Shown in pieces: positions 1 through 7,245 of a DNA stretch of 12,109 nucleotides. Both the position numbers and the translations under genes were made by a program. The stretch lies in contig NZ_JBBMFF010000259.1 in the NCBI RefSeq assembly GCF_040096185.1, forward strand, positions 1-12,109, in the 5' to 3' direction. Every line of letters begins with the position of its first letter. The stretch's first letter is position 1. The notes under the pieces are model-generated. The model worked only from the letters and a program-made list of their open reading frames with translations. It was not told the origin of the DNA and did not search any database. Source of the stretch: JAZOXB01 sp040096185. GTDB lineage: Bacteria; Bacillota; Clostridia; Oscillospirales; Oscillospiraceae.

Positions 1-323
1 ACGAAGGGCACGCCCTTCGCACGTTTGCGAGCCGAGCGGTATTTTCTCCGACGTACACGCCGCCGGAGAAAATGATTCCCACTTTCTTTGCGCTTGCGAG
101 CGCAAACTCTGCGAGGCTTTTCTCCCGGCTGAAAGTTTCGGAGGGAAGAAAAGTGTGAAACCGTCAGGGTTTCCTTTCGCGTTCAATAGCCCGCCGCAGC
201 GGCAGAATTGCAAAATTATGCTACAAAAATTACATTTTGCAATTCTGAAAGCAGCTTGGTAAAAATCCCAAAGGGACTTTTACCAAGCTGGAAACGGATG
301 CGGAGATGTTCCGCATCCGTGAA
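1..323. repeat. Gene-free region packed with inverted repeats
   Basis: No credible gene lies here. I see successive inverted repeats: CGAAGGGC at 2-9 with 12-19; ATTTTCTCCG at 41-50 with 64-73; TTTGCGCT at 87-94 with 99-106; CTTTTCTCCC at 117-126 with GGGAAGAAAAG at 143-153 (one bulge); a perfect 14-bp pair at 203-216 and 234-247; a 17-bp pair with one mismatch at 253-269 and 273-289; and a perfect 11-bp pair at 294-304 and 310-320. The short reading frames across it change sense with the palindromes and do not resemble proteins. The last hairpins sit just behind the end of the fatty-acid operon and may end or protect its transcript. The density suggests dispersed palindromic repeat elements. 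Confidence 0.7.
294..320 (-). terminator. Hairpin behind the fatty-acid operon, possible terminator
   Basis: A perfect 11-bp stem (ACGGATGCGGA / TCCGCATCCGT) with a 5-base loop begins 3 bases after the stop codon of the flavoprotein gene. On the minus strand only three T follow the stem, so it is a weak intrinsic terminator. A second, longer hairpin follows at 253-289 and a third at 203-247; together they may stop transcription or stabilise the mRNA 3' end. Confidence 0.5.
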
Positions 324-1013
324 TTATTCGTCGATGATGCTCCAGTGCGGGCGTGTGATGCGCTCGAACGTGGCATCCGAGAGGATGGGCCGCGCCAGCC
401 GCGCCGCCGTGTCGTCCGCGATGCGGCCGGTCTGCGCGACCTCGCGCCCCGCCTGCGCCGCATCGGCCAGATAGGCGCTGACCTGACGGTGGCAGGCATC
501 GATGGCGAACAGCTCGCCCTGCGGGCAGAAGATCGCCTGATAGCCGGGCGCATACTCGGCATAGGCCGTGCGCACCGCCGCATACAGGCGGTCGATTCCC
601 GTGTGCCAGCAGGTGGAGATGAGCACAAGGCGCTTTTCGAGCATGGCGGGGTCGCGCAGCTCGTGCACGGCCCGGCTGCTCCATCCATAGGCCTTGGTAT
701 AGGGCAGGCAGCGGTCCGTCAGCGTCTTGAGCGTGCCCGGAATGCCATAAAAATACAGCGGGAAGCTCTCGACGACGACATCAGCCGCCGCAATGGCCGC
801 ATAGACCCGATCCATGTCGTCGCGCTGCACGCAGCGGCCGGGCGTTTTCGTCCAGCAGCCGAGGCAGCCCGTGCAGGGCCGGATGTTCAGATGGCGCAGC
901 TCGAGCAGCTCCGTCTGCGTCCCCTCCGGGAAGCCGGAGAGAAACGCGCGGGTGATGGCCATGGTGTGGCTCTGCTCGCCCTTCGGGCTGGCGTTGAGGA
1001 CGAGGACTCTCAT
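324..1013 (-). CDS. NADPH-dependent FMN reductase / flavodoxin-fold protein
   Basis: The 229-residue protein has the flavodoxin-like fold signature of the FMN-reductase/NAD(P)H-oxidoreductase group: an N-terminal strand followed by the phosphate-binding loop NASPKGEQSHT (about residues 7-17), then a Cys cluster CTGCLGCW...C (Cys47, 50, 53, 61) followed by DDM, and an SFPLYFYGIPG segment that normally contacts the flavin. The Cys cluster is shared with iron-sulfur flavoproteins and related reductases, so it may bind a cluster or be redox-active; this is inference. The start ATG overlaps the fabZ stop as ATGA, so translation is probably coupled to the fatty-acid genes. That placement suggests an electron-transfer or reductive step in the same pathway, perhaps standing in for a missing enoyl reductase, but no substrate can be read from the sequence. 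It is the last gene of the operon. Confidence 0.85.
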   Translation of the reverse strand: MRVLVLNASPKGEQSHTMAITRAFLSGFPEGTQTELLELRHLNIRPCTGCLGCWTKTPGRCVQRDDMDRVYAAIAAADVVVESFPLYFYGIPGTLKTLTDRCLPYTKAYGWSSRAVHELRDPAMLEKRLVLISTCWHTGIDRLYAAVRTAYAEYAPGYQAIFCPQGELFAIDACHRQVSAYLADAAQAGREVAQTGRIADDTAARLARPILSDATFERITRPHWSIIDE

Positions 1014-1450
1014 GCGTAGATGGAATCCTGCGCCACGGCCGTAAACATCAGCTCACCCTTGGCGCGCACGCCGCCGTCGCAGGAGATCGTCACGTCGAAC
1101 GTGTAGACTCCCGCGCCGCCGCGCACCATCTCGGCATGGATCTCCAGCCGGTCTCCGGGCACAACGGGACGGACGAATTTGAAATCGCGCACCTTCAGCA
1201 GCACATAGACCTTGCTGTCGTCGCTGCCGTCAGCCTCGATGACGAGGGAGCACAGCTGCGCGGCGCTCTCGATGAGCAGGACGCCCGGCATAATGGGCAG
1301 GCCGGGCATATGGCCCTGAAAATACGGCTCGTTGACGGAAACACACTTGATGCCGTCGGCGCTCTTGCCGGGCTCCAGCGCCGTCACGCGCTCGATCATC
1401 TGGAACGGCGGACGCTGACGGATGTGCGCATTGATCTCCAGCAGATTCAC
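1010..1450 (-). CDS. fabZ: 3-hydroxyacyl-ACP dehydratase FabZ
   Basis: This 146-residue protein has the usual FabZ length and hot-dog fold signature. It dehydrates 3-hydroxyacyl-ACP to trans-2-enoyl-ACP in the cytosol. The active-site segment reads QGHMPGLPIMPGVLLIESAAQ split as GHMPGLP plus PGVLLIESAAQ, with catalytic His47 and Glu61 both present; the common form is GHFPGHP, so Phe to Met and His to Leu are mild departures. I chose the GTG at 1450 because it overlaps the fabG stop as GTGA and has GGAGG about 10 bases upstream; an upstream ATG at 1513 would add 21 residues that lie inside fabG and look like frame noise. The stop overlaps the next gene as ATGA. FabZ rather than FabA is favoured by the motif and by the lack of an adjacent FabB. 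Confidence 0.93.
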   Translation of the reverse strand: MNLLEINAHIRQRPPFQMIERVTALEPGKSADGIKCVSVNEPYFQGHMPGLPIMPGVLLIESAAQLCSLVIEADGSDDSKVYVLLKVRDFKFVRPVVPGDRLEIHAEMVRGGAGVYTFDVTISCDGGVRAKGELMFTAVAQDSIYA

Positions 1451-2178
1451 AGGCTCAGCCCTCCATCGAGGATGAGCGTCTGGCCCGTCAGGTAGGACAG
1501 CGTCGGGTCGCACAGGGTGCAGACGGCGTCGCCGACCTCCTCCGGCTTGGCAAAGCGGCCCATCGGCACGGACTTGAGATAGCCCTCGCGCTGCTCCTGC
1601 GGGATATGGTCGAGCATCTCCGTCTCGACGAAGCCGGGGGCGACGGCGTTGACGCGGATGCCGTAGGGCGCAAGCTCCTTGGCAAGCGTCGCCGTGAGCG
1701 CATTGACCGCGCCCTTCGTCGCGCTGTAGACGCTCTGGCCGGGAATGGCCAGCACGGAGCTGACGGAGGAGATGTTGACGATCACGCCGGACTTCTTCTT
1801 GAACATCTTGAGCGCCGCCTGCTGCGCGCAGTGGAAATAGCCCTTGATATTGATATCGAGGCTGCGGGTCAGGGAATCCTCCGTGAGCATCATGAGATAG
1901 CGGTCGTCCACGACGCCCGCATTGTTCACAAGGACATCGAGGCCGCCCATTTCGCGCACGACGGTGCGGAACATATCCTTGACCTCCGGCAGCTCGGCCG
2001 TGTTGGCGCGGACGGCCAGACTGCGCACGCCGAGCGCCTCGATCTCCGCGACGACCGCCTGCGCGGCGGCCTCGTTGGAGACATAGTTCACCGCGACATC
2101 ATAGCCGCGTTTGGCAAGCGCCAGTGCGCAGGCTCTGCCGATGCCGCGCGACGCGCCGGTCACAAGTGCAATGCTCAT
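1447..2178 (-). CDS. fabG: 3-oxoacyl-ACP reductase FabG
   Basis: A 243-residue short-chain dehydrogenase that reduces 3-oxoacyl-ACP to 3-hydroxyacyl-ACP with NADPH. Visible motifs are the cofactor loop TGASRGIG (residues 7-14), NNAG (85-88), the catalytic Ser138 in NISSVSS, Tyr151 and Lys155 in YSATK, and the PGFVETEM segment after the active site, ending in LDGG. Length and motif spacing fit FabG closely. The ATG at 2178 is chosen because GGGAGG lies 8 bases upstream and the ATG overlaps the stop of the double ketosynthase as ATGA; a further upstream ATG at 2253 would give 25 residues without SDR character. It sits between the ketosynthase and fabZ, the expected order for successive steps of chain processing. 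Confidence 0.95.
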   Translation of the reverse strand: MSIALVTGASRGIGRACALALAKRGYDVAVNYVSNEAAAQAVVAEIEALGVRSLAVRANTAELPEVKDMFRTVVREMGGLDVLVNNAGVVDDRYLMMLTEDSLTRSLDINIKGYFHCAQQAALKMFKKKSGVIVNISSVSSVLAIPGQSVYSATKGAVNALTATLAKELAPYGIRVNAVAPGFVETEMLDHIPQEQREGYLKSVPMGRFAKPEEVGDAVCTLCDPTLSYLTGQTLILDGGLSL

Positions 2179-4313
2179 GCTTCTTTCCTCCCAACGATCA
2201 CGCAGCTGACGCTGCCGGTCCAGCCGGTGGCCAGCGCAGCAGCCGTGCGGCACTCGCCGGACGACACGGCGCGGCAGGCCTCTGCCAACGCCAGAGCGGC
2301 GGAGGCCGCGCGGGCGTCGCCGGTGCGGGCCTTCATCTCCTGTGCGGTGAACAGGCGGTCGACGGCGGTCAGGCCCGCGTCCTGCAGGGCCCCTGCCAGC
2401 GTGCGGTCGACCTGCTCCTGCGCAGGCTCCGAGCCGTAGCGGGCCGCCTGATGCGTCCCGGCATAGCCGAGAATTTCGGCGTAGATCCTTGCGCCGCGCG
2501 CCTGTGCGGCAGCGGCATCCTCGAGGAGCATCGTCACGCAGCCCTCGCCGACGACATGGCCGGGCAGCGGCAGGTGCGAATAGACCTCGGTGATATTTTC
2601 GGAATTTTCGTCCGTTCCGGCGGCAAGTACGGCGTCGACCGCGCCGGAGCGCAGCTCATCGCAGGCACAGATGACGCTCTGCAGGCCGGCCTGCGTGCCG
2701 TTGGCGATCGTGGCGCAGAAGCCCTTCAGGCCGGTGAAGATGGACAGGTAGCCGCCCGCCGCGTTATACACGGTATGCGGGAAGCTGAAGGCGCTGCCCG
2801 CAGCCGGGCCCTTTTCGCAGACGGTCTTCTGGAACGACGTGATCTCGGCCATGGGGCCGTCCGCCGTGCCGATCGTGCTGCCGACGCGGGAGGCGTTGTC
2901 CGCATCGATGGTGAAGCCCGCATCGCGCAGGGCGTCCACGCCGCTGAGGACCTGCATCTGGCTGAAGCGGTCGAGCTTGCGGTAGAAGCCGAGCTTCACA
3001 TCGCGCGCGCCGAAATCCTCCGGCGTCAGCTCGCGCTGAACGCTCGCCGTGCCGTCCGCCTCGGACAGCAGCTCGCCGATGCCCGTCACGCAGATGCGGC
3101 GCTTGCCGGTCTGCTCCGCCGGGTGCGGCTTTTTCGAGAAAATGATGCTGGCGTTCGTGCCGCCGAATGCGAACGAGTTCGACATGACGTTCTCCAGCTC
3201 GCGCTCGCGGGCGACGTTCACAACGCAGTCGAGGTTCCCGGCCTTTTCGGCCAGCGGGGCCAGATCCGCCGGGGCATAGCCCATCGTCGGAAGAACCGTG
3301 TTCTCCGTCAGCGCCTTGACGCTGAGGACGGCTTCGATCGCGCCCGCCGCGCCGAGGCAGTGGCCCGTCATGGACTTCGTCGAGCTGACGGACGGAGCCG
3401 CGCCCTCGAAAAGCGTGTGCAGCGACAGGAACTCCGCCGCGTCGTTCTTGGCCGTGCCGGTGCCGTGGGCATTGATGTAGCCGATGTCGCCCGCTTCCGT
3501 TCCGGCGTTGACCATGGCGCGGTGCAGCGCGGCCATCTGCCCCTCACCCTGCGGCTGCGGCGCAGTGATGTGGAAGGCATCGGAGCTGACGCCCCAGCCC
3601 GCCACCTCGCAGTAGATCTTTGCGCCGCGGCGGATGGCGTGCTCATACTCCTCCACGACCAGAACACCGGCGCCCTCGCCGAGGGAGATGCCGTTGCTGT
3701 GGTTCAGAGGAGAGCAGGGGCCGGCCGAGAGCGCATGCAGCGCATTGAAGCCCGCATAGGCAAGGGATGAGAAGGCATCCGTGCCGCCCGCGAGAAAAAT
3801 TTCGCCGCGGCCGAGGCGGATGAGGTCGCACGCATACGAAACGCTCATCGTGCCCGCCGCGCAGGCGTTGACAATGTTCGCCGTTTCGCCGTTCGCGCCG
3901 AGCGCGAAGGCAGTGTTCGCCGCAATGGCGGAGGCGGACATCTTCAGAACATCCTGCTCCTCCGTGCGGCCCTGCAGCAGGCCGGTGTAATAGTGGTCGA
4001 TGCTCGCAGCGCCGCCGACGCAGCTGCCGAGAATGACGCCCGCCTCGCGGACGGCGCTGTCCGTCAGCCTGCCGTCGCGCACGGCCTCGTGGGCCGCATG
4101 CAGGCAAAGGCGGACGGAGCGGTCATATTCGGGCGCAGGGAGATTCTCACAGTGCACCTCCGCGCCCACATGGGAGACGCAGCCCTCCGTCGAGACGGAC
4201 TTGACCTCGTCGATCCCGGTTTTTCCGGCGCAGATATTCTGCCAGCAGGTATCCACGTCGTTACCGGCGGCACAGATCAGGCCAAGGCCGGTGATGACAC
4301 AACGCTTTTCCAT
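2175..4313 (-). CDS. Beta-ketoacyl-ACP synthase fused to a chain-length-factor-like domain
   Basis: The protein has 712 residues, against about 410 for FabF. Residues 1-395 form a complete FabF-type ketosynthase with Cys151 (NACAAGT), His283 (NAHGTGT), Lys313 and His318 (KSMTGHCLGAAGA), and the C-terminal FGGTNAS motif; this part should carry out decarboxylative condensation of malonyl-ACP with an acyl chain. Residues 405-712 restart a second thiolase-fold copy (RRICVTGIGE). In it the nucleophile region reads NGTQAGLQS: gapless alignment puts Thr540 where Cys should be, with Gln541 beside it. The HGTGT motif is absent and the GH of TGH is GD (Asp666). It is therefore catalytically dead, resembling KS-beta/chain length factors, whose motif also has QAG. 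The second half is about 300 residues, somewhat short. The gene abuts the ACP stop with no gap and has GGAG 6 bases before the ATG. Whether the second half really sets chain length is inference. Confidence 0.9.
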   Translation of the reverse strand: MEKRCVITGLGLICAAGNDVDTCWQNICAGKTGIDEVKSVSTEGCVSHVGAEVHCENLPAPEYDRSVRLCLHAAHEAVRDGRLTDSAVREAGVILGSCVGGAASIDHYYTGLLQGRTEEQDVLKMSASAIAANTAFALGANGETANIVNACAAGTMSVSYACDLIRLGRGEIFLAGGTDAFSSLAYAGFNALHALSAGPCSPLNHSNGISLGEGAGVLVVEEYEHAIRRGAKIYCEVAGWGVSSDAFHITAPQPQGEGQMAALHRAMVNAGTEAGDIGYINAHGTGTAKNDAAEFLSLHTLFEGAAPSVSSTKSMTGHCLGAAGAIEAVLSVKALTENTVLPTMGYAPADLAPLAEKAGNLDCVVNVARERELENVMSNSFAFGGTNASIIFSKKPHPAEQTGKRRICVTGIGELLSEADGTASVQRELTPEDFGARDVKLGFYRKLDRFSQMQVLSGVDALRDAGFTIDADNASRVGSTIGTADGPMAEITSFQKTVCEKGPAAGSAFSFPHTVYNAAGGYLSIFTGLKGFCATIANGTQAGLQSVICACDELRSGAVDAVLAAGTDENSENITEVYSHLPLPGHVVGEGCVTMLLEDAAAAQARGARIYAEILGYAGTHQAARYGSEPAQEQVDRTLAGALQDAGLTAVDRLFTAQEMKARTGDARAASAALALAEACRAVSSGECRTAAALATGWTGSVSCVIVGRKEA

Positions 4314-4562
4314 TTACTGCTCCACATGCTCCTCGACATAGGAAGCCAGCGCGTTGATGGTCTGGAAGTGCTCGCGGTCCACGCCGGTCATGTCGACGCC
4401 GAACAGGTCGTCGATGCCGGAAATGATCTCGAGGGAGTCCACGGAGTCCAGGCCGATGTCGCCGCCGAACAGCTCGGCATCGTCGTCCAGCATGTTTTCG
4501 GGGATGCGCAGGTTCTCGCTGATCATGTTCTTGATCTTCGCTGCAATTTCAGTCTTCGTCAT
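4314..4562 (-). CDS. Acyl carrier protein
   Basis: An acidic 82-residue protein with the phosphopantetheine site at Ser40 in GLDSVDSLEI, which is modified from the apo form by a holo-ACP synthase not seen here. It carries the growing acyl chain between the operon's enzymes. The site reads DSV rather than the DSL typical of housekeeping fatty-acid ACPs; this variant is often seen in ACPs dedicated to secondary or accessory pathways, so a specialised carrier is possible (inference). The start is supported by AAGGAGAT about 8 bases upstream. The 69-bp gap after accA is the only sizeable one in the operon and contains a small hairpin (TCCGGC at 4604-4609 with GCCGGA at 4616-4621), perhaps an RNA-processing or stability site giving more ACP. 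The TAA stop directly abuts the ketosynthase ATG. Confidence 0.95.
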   Translation of the reverse strand: MTKTEIAAKIKNMISENLRIPENMLDDDAELFGGDIGLDSVDSLEIISGIDDLFGVDMTGVDREHFQTINALASYVEEHVEQ

Positions 4563-4631
4563 GGTAATCTATCTCCTTATTTCGGTATTTCATAATATGA
4601 TACTCCGGCGTATCGGCCGGAATGTCTCGCG

Positions 4632-5444
4632 TTAATGCTCCGTAAAGCGGACAATACTGCCGTTTTCCTCATACACGCCGATGCGGCGGTAGCGGCGGTA
4701 GCGCTGCTCGAGCAGCTCCTCGGGCGTGAGGGCGCACAGCTCGTCGAGGTCCATCGTGAGCTGCACCGTCATGGCGGCGCACATCTGCGGGAAATCGGCG
4801 AAATTCTCCGGGATGATCTCCTCGGCCACATGCAGGTCGACCATATCGGCCGCCGTGATGTGCAGGCACTGCGCGGCATCCGCCACGCGGCCGGAGTCCT
4901 TCCAGAGGATGCTGGCACAGCCCTCCGGCGAAATGACGGAGTAAACGGCGTTTTCCAGCATATACACGCGGTCGGCCGCAGCCAGCGCCAGCGCGCCGCC
5001 GCTGCCGCCCTCGCCGATGACGACGGAGATGACCGGCGTGCGCAGGCCCATCATTTCCAGAATGTTCTCGGCGATGGCCTCGCCCTGCCCGCGCTCCTCG
5101 GCCTCCGCGCCGCAGTAGGCGCCGAGCGTGTCGACGAGGCAGATAACGGGGCGGTGGAATTTTTCGGCCTGCTTCATCAGGCGCAGAGCCTTGCGATAGC
5201 CCTCCGGCATGGGGCAGCCGAAGTGGTTGCGCATGCGGCTGTCGAGGTCCGCGCCCTTGTCGATGGCGATATAGGTCACGGGACGGCCGCTGAGCGTGCC
5301 AATGCCGGAAATGATGGCCGGGTCCTCGCCGAAGCGGCGGTCGCCGCACAGGTCGAGGCGGTTTTCAAACAGCGCGGCAACATAGGCCGCACCCGTCGGA
5401 CGCCCGGCGTGCCGGGCCTCTTTCAAACGTTCAAAAGCATTCAT
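4632..5444 (-). CDS. accA: Acetyl-CoA carboxylase carboxyltransferase subunit alpha
   Basis: AccA pairs with AccD in an alpha2beta2 carboxyltransferase that moves CO2 from biotin on AccB to acetyl-CoA, giving malonyl-CoA. The 270-residue protein has the crotonase-type core: GIGTLSGRPV, the RNHFGCPMPEGYRKALRLM segment, VDTLGAYCGAEAEERGQ, GEGGSGGALAL and the VISPEGCASILWKD block, all characteristic of AccA. It lacks most of the N-terminal helical extension, so it is shorter than the 319-residue E. coli protein. The usual DTPGAYPG is DTLGAYCG here, replacing two prolines with Leu and Cys, which is unusual. The ATG at 5444 has GGAGG 10 bases upstream and lies 6 bases past the accD stop. No accB or accC (biotin carrier, biotin carboxylase) is nearby, so the complex must borrow them from elsewhere in the genome. 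Confidence 0.93.
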   Translation of the reverse strand: MNAFERLKEARHAGRPTGAAYVAALFENRLDLCGDRRFGEDPAIISGIGTLSGRPVTYIAIDKGADLDSRMRNHFGCPMPEGYRKALRLMKQAEKFHRPVICLVDTLGAYCGAEAEERGQGEAIAENILEMMGLRTPVISVVIGEGGSGGALALAAADRVYMLENAVYSVISPEGCASILWKDSGRVADAAQCLHITAADMVDLHVAEEIIPENFADFPQMCAAMTVQLTMDLDELCALTPEELLEQRYRRYRRIGVYEENGSIVRFTEH

Positions 5445-5450
5445 TTTCGC

Positions 5451-6296
5451 TCATCCTCCGTGCAGATAGAGCAGGTTGCCCAGCGTGACCGGCAGAGCGC
5501 GCCGCTCGATCACCGCGTCGACAAAGCCATGCTCGCGCAGGAACTCCGCGCGTTGGAAATTGCCGGGCAGCTGTGAGCCGGTCGTCTGCTCCACGACGCG
5601 GCGGCCGGCAAAGCCGATGAGCGCGTTCGGCTCGGCGAGAATGATATCCGCCTGCATGGCAAACGAAGCCGTGACGCCGCCGGTCGTCGGATCGGTCAGC
5701 ACGGCGATGTACAGAAGCCCCGCCTCGCTGTGGCGCTTGACCGCGCCGGAGCACTTGGCCATCTGCATGAGGGACACAACGCCCTCCTGCATCCGCGCGC
5801 CGCCGGAGGCCGTGAAGCCGATGACAGGCAGGCGCTGGGCCAGTGCGAACTCAAACAGACGGGTGATCTTCTCGCCCACGGCAGAGCCCATGGAGGCCAT
5901 GATAAAGCTGGAATCCATGACGAACGTCGCGCAGAACATGCCGCCGATGGCGGCCGTTCCGCACAGGACGGCCTCGTTCTCGCCCGTCGTTTTGCGGGCC
6001 TTTTCCAGCTTTTCGGCATAACCGGGGAAGCTCAGAAAATCGACGCTCGTCACATCGGCATCCAGCTCCTGGAAGCTCCCGGCGTCGAACGTATGCATGA
6101 TGCGCTCGCGCGCATTCATGCGGAAATACGCGCCGCAGGCCGGGCAGATCATCGCGCCCTGCTCCACGGCCGTACGGCCGCTCTCCGTCTTGCACTTCGG
6201 GCAGACGTGCGTCTGCGGCACCGGGCGCACCGGAGGCACGGGAGGCAGCTCCGTGCGGCTCTGCGTATATTCGCGGATCAGGTCGCGGAGCAGCAC
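5451..6296 (-). CDS. accD: Acetyl-CoA carboxylase carboxyltransferase subunit beta
   Basis: AccD is the partner of AccA in malonyl-CoA synthesis. With the GTG start at 6296 the protein has 281 residues. An N-terminal zinc ribbon has Cys32, Cys35, Cys51 and Cys54, the same spacing as in E. coli AccD. The crotonase-type core follows, with FVMDSSFIMASMGSAVGEK and FTASGGARMQEGVVSLMQM, then TTGGVTASFA and AEPNALIGFAGRRV. The GTG is preferred because AGGAGGAGG lies 7 bases upstream; there is no ATG nearby in frame, and the longer frame to 6410 lies inside fabD. It overlaps the 3' end of fabD by 19 bases, again pointing to coupled translation. The residue order and length are close to the family norm, so I am confident of the product; only the exact start is open. 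Confidence 0.93.
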   Translation of the reverse strand: MLLRDLIREYTQSRTELPPVPPVRPVPQTHVCPKCKTESGRTAVEQGAMICPACGAYFRMNARERIMHTFDAGSFQELDADVTSVDFLSFPGYAEKLEKARKTTGENEAVLCGTAAIGGMFCATFVMDSSFIMASMGSAVGEKITRLFEFALAQRLPVIGFTASGGARMQEGVVSLMQMAKCSGAVKRHSEAGLLYIAVLTDPTTGGVTASFAMQADIILAEPNALIGFAGRRVVEQTTGSQLPGNFQRAEFLREHGFVDAVIERRALPVTLGNLLYLHGG

Positions 6297-7207
6297 AGCA
6301 GTCCCTCCTCCTGCAGCTTTGCCAGACCGGCAAGGCTGTCGACCGCAAAGCTGCGGCATTCCGGCAGATTCTTGCGCACGAGCTTGCACAGCACCATGCC
6401 CGCGCCGCACTCGACAAACGTGTCAAAGCCCTGCTCGTTCAGATGGCGCAGCGTCTCCTTCCAGCGGACCGGATGGTTGATCTGCTGCGTGAGCAGCTCG
6501 CGGACATTCTCGCCGTAGGGCTCGGCCGTGCGGTTGGCATAGGCCGGAAGCGCGGGCTTCTGCAGGGGCGTGTCCGCGAGGATCGCGCCGAACTCCGCCG
6601 AGGCAGGGTCCATATACGGCGAATGGAAGCCGCCGCTGACATTCAGCGGCATGCTGCGGCCGCCTGCGGCCGCGACATCGGCATACAGGCGCTCCAGCTC
6701 ATCCCGGTCGCCCGAGACGGCGATCTGCCCGTCGCAGTTGTAATTGACCGGCCAGACATGGTCATAGGCGGCGCAGAGGCGCTCGACCGTCTCGTCCGGC
6801 AGCTTGACAATGGCCGCCATGGAGGCGTTGACGTTTTTCCCGGCCCGCGCCATGCTTGCGCCGCGCGCGCAGGCAAGGCGGAAGCCCGTCATGCCGTCAT
6901 AGGCCCCGGCAAAGGCCAGCGCCGGGATCTCGCCGAGCGAGAAGCCCGCAACAGCCTCCGGCTGCAGGCCGCTGTCGCGCAGGGCGTAGGCGGCGGCAAG
7001 ATCGGCCAGGTACAGGCAGGGCTGCGTGTTTTCGGTCTGGCGCAGCTCGTCATCGCTCCCGGCGAACATCTGCTGCAGCGTGCCGGGGCGAAGCTCCTCC
7101 GCAGCGTCAAACAGTGCGCGGACGGAGGCAAAATGTTCATAGAATTCCTTCCCCATGCCGGCGCGCTGCGCGCCCTGCCCGGAGAACAGAAAAGCGGTCT
7201 TTCCCAT
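6278..7207 (-). CDS. fabD: Malonyl-CoA:ACP transacylase FabD
   Basis: The 309-residue protein transfers malonyl from CoA to ACP, and is the first gene of the operon. It shows GQGAQ (residues 10-14), the nucleophile elbow GFSLGE with Ser90, RLACARGASM with the Arg115 that binds the malonyl carboxylate, and catalytic His195 in GGFHSPYM. The family usually has GHSLGE; Phe at the residue before Ser is uncommon and could alter acyl-unit choice or rate (inference). Length and overall order are normal. The ATG at 7207 has GAGG about 7 bases upstream and an extended -10 promoter a short distance further up. Being first in the operon, with accD and accA next, suggests that malonyl-ACP supply is made together with its use by the double ketosynthase. 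Confidence 0.94.
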   Translation of the reverse strand: MGKTAFLFSGQGAQRAGMGKEFYEHFASVRALFDAAEELRPGTLQQMFAGSDDELRQTENTQPCLYLADLAAAYALRDSGLQPEAVAGFSLGEIPALAFAGAYDGMTGFRLACARGASMARAGKNVNASMAAIVKLPDETVERLCAAYDHVWPVNYNCDGQIAVSGDRDELERLYADVAAAGGRSMPLNVSGGFHSPYMDPASAEFGAILADTPLQKPALPAYANRTAEPYGENVRELLTQQINHPVRWKETLRHLNEQGFDTFVECGAGMVLCKLVRKNLPECRSFAVDSLAGLAKLQEEGLLCCSAT

Positions 7208-7245
7208 AGTCGACCCTCATTTCTCGACAGTTTTCGTTTGTAGCC

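Noticed and set aside
1451..1513. Longer FabZ start at 1513
   Set aside because: The extra residues lie within fabG and have no FabZ similarity; the GTG at 1450 has a ribosome site and the GTGA overlap.
2124..3770. 548-residue plus-strand reading frame
   Set aside because: It lies antisense to the double ketosynthase, whose motifs are clear; open frames of this kind are common opposite GC-rich genes.
4604..4621. Terminator between accA and the ACP gene
   Set aside because: Only a 6-bp stem with no T-run behind it on the minus strand; more likely a minor processing or stability hairpin.
4635..5576. 313-residue plus-strand reading frame
   Set aside because: Antisense shadow of accA, with low-complexity His/Arg/Ala composition.
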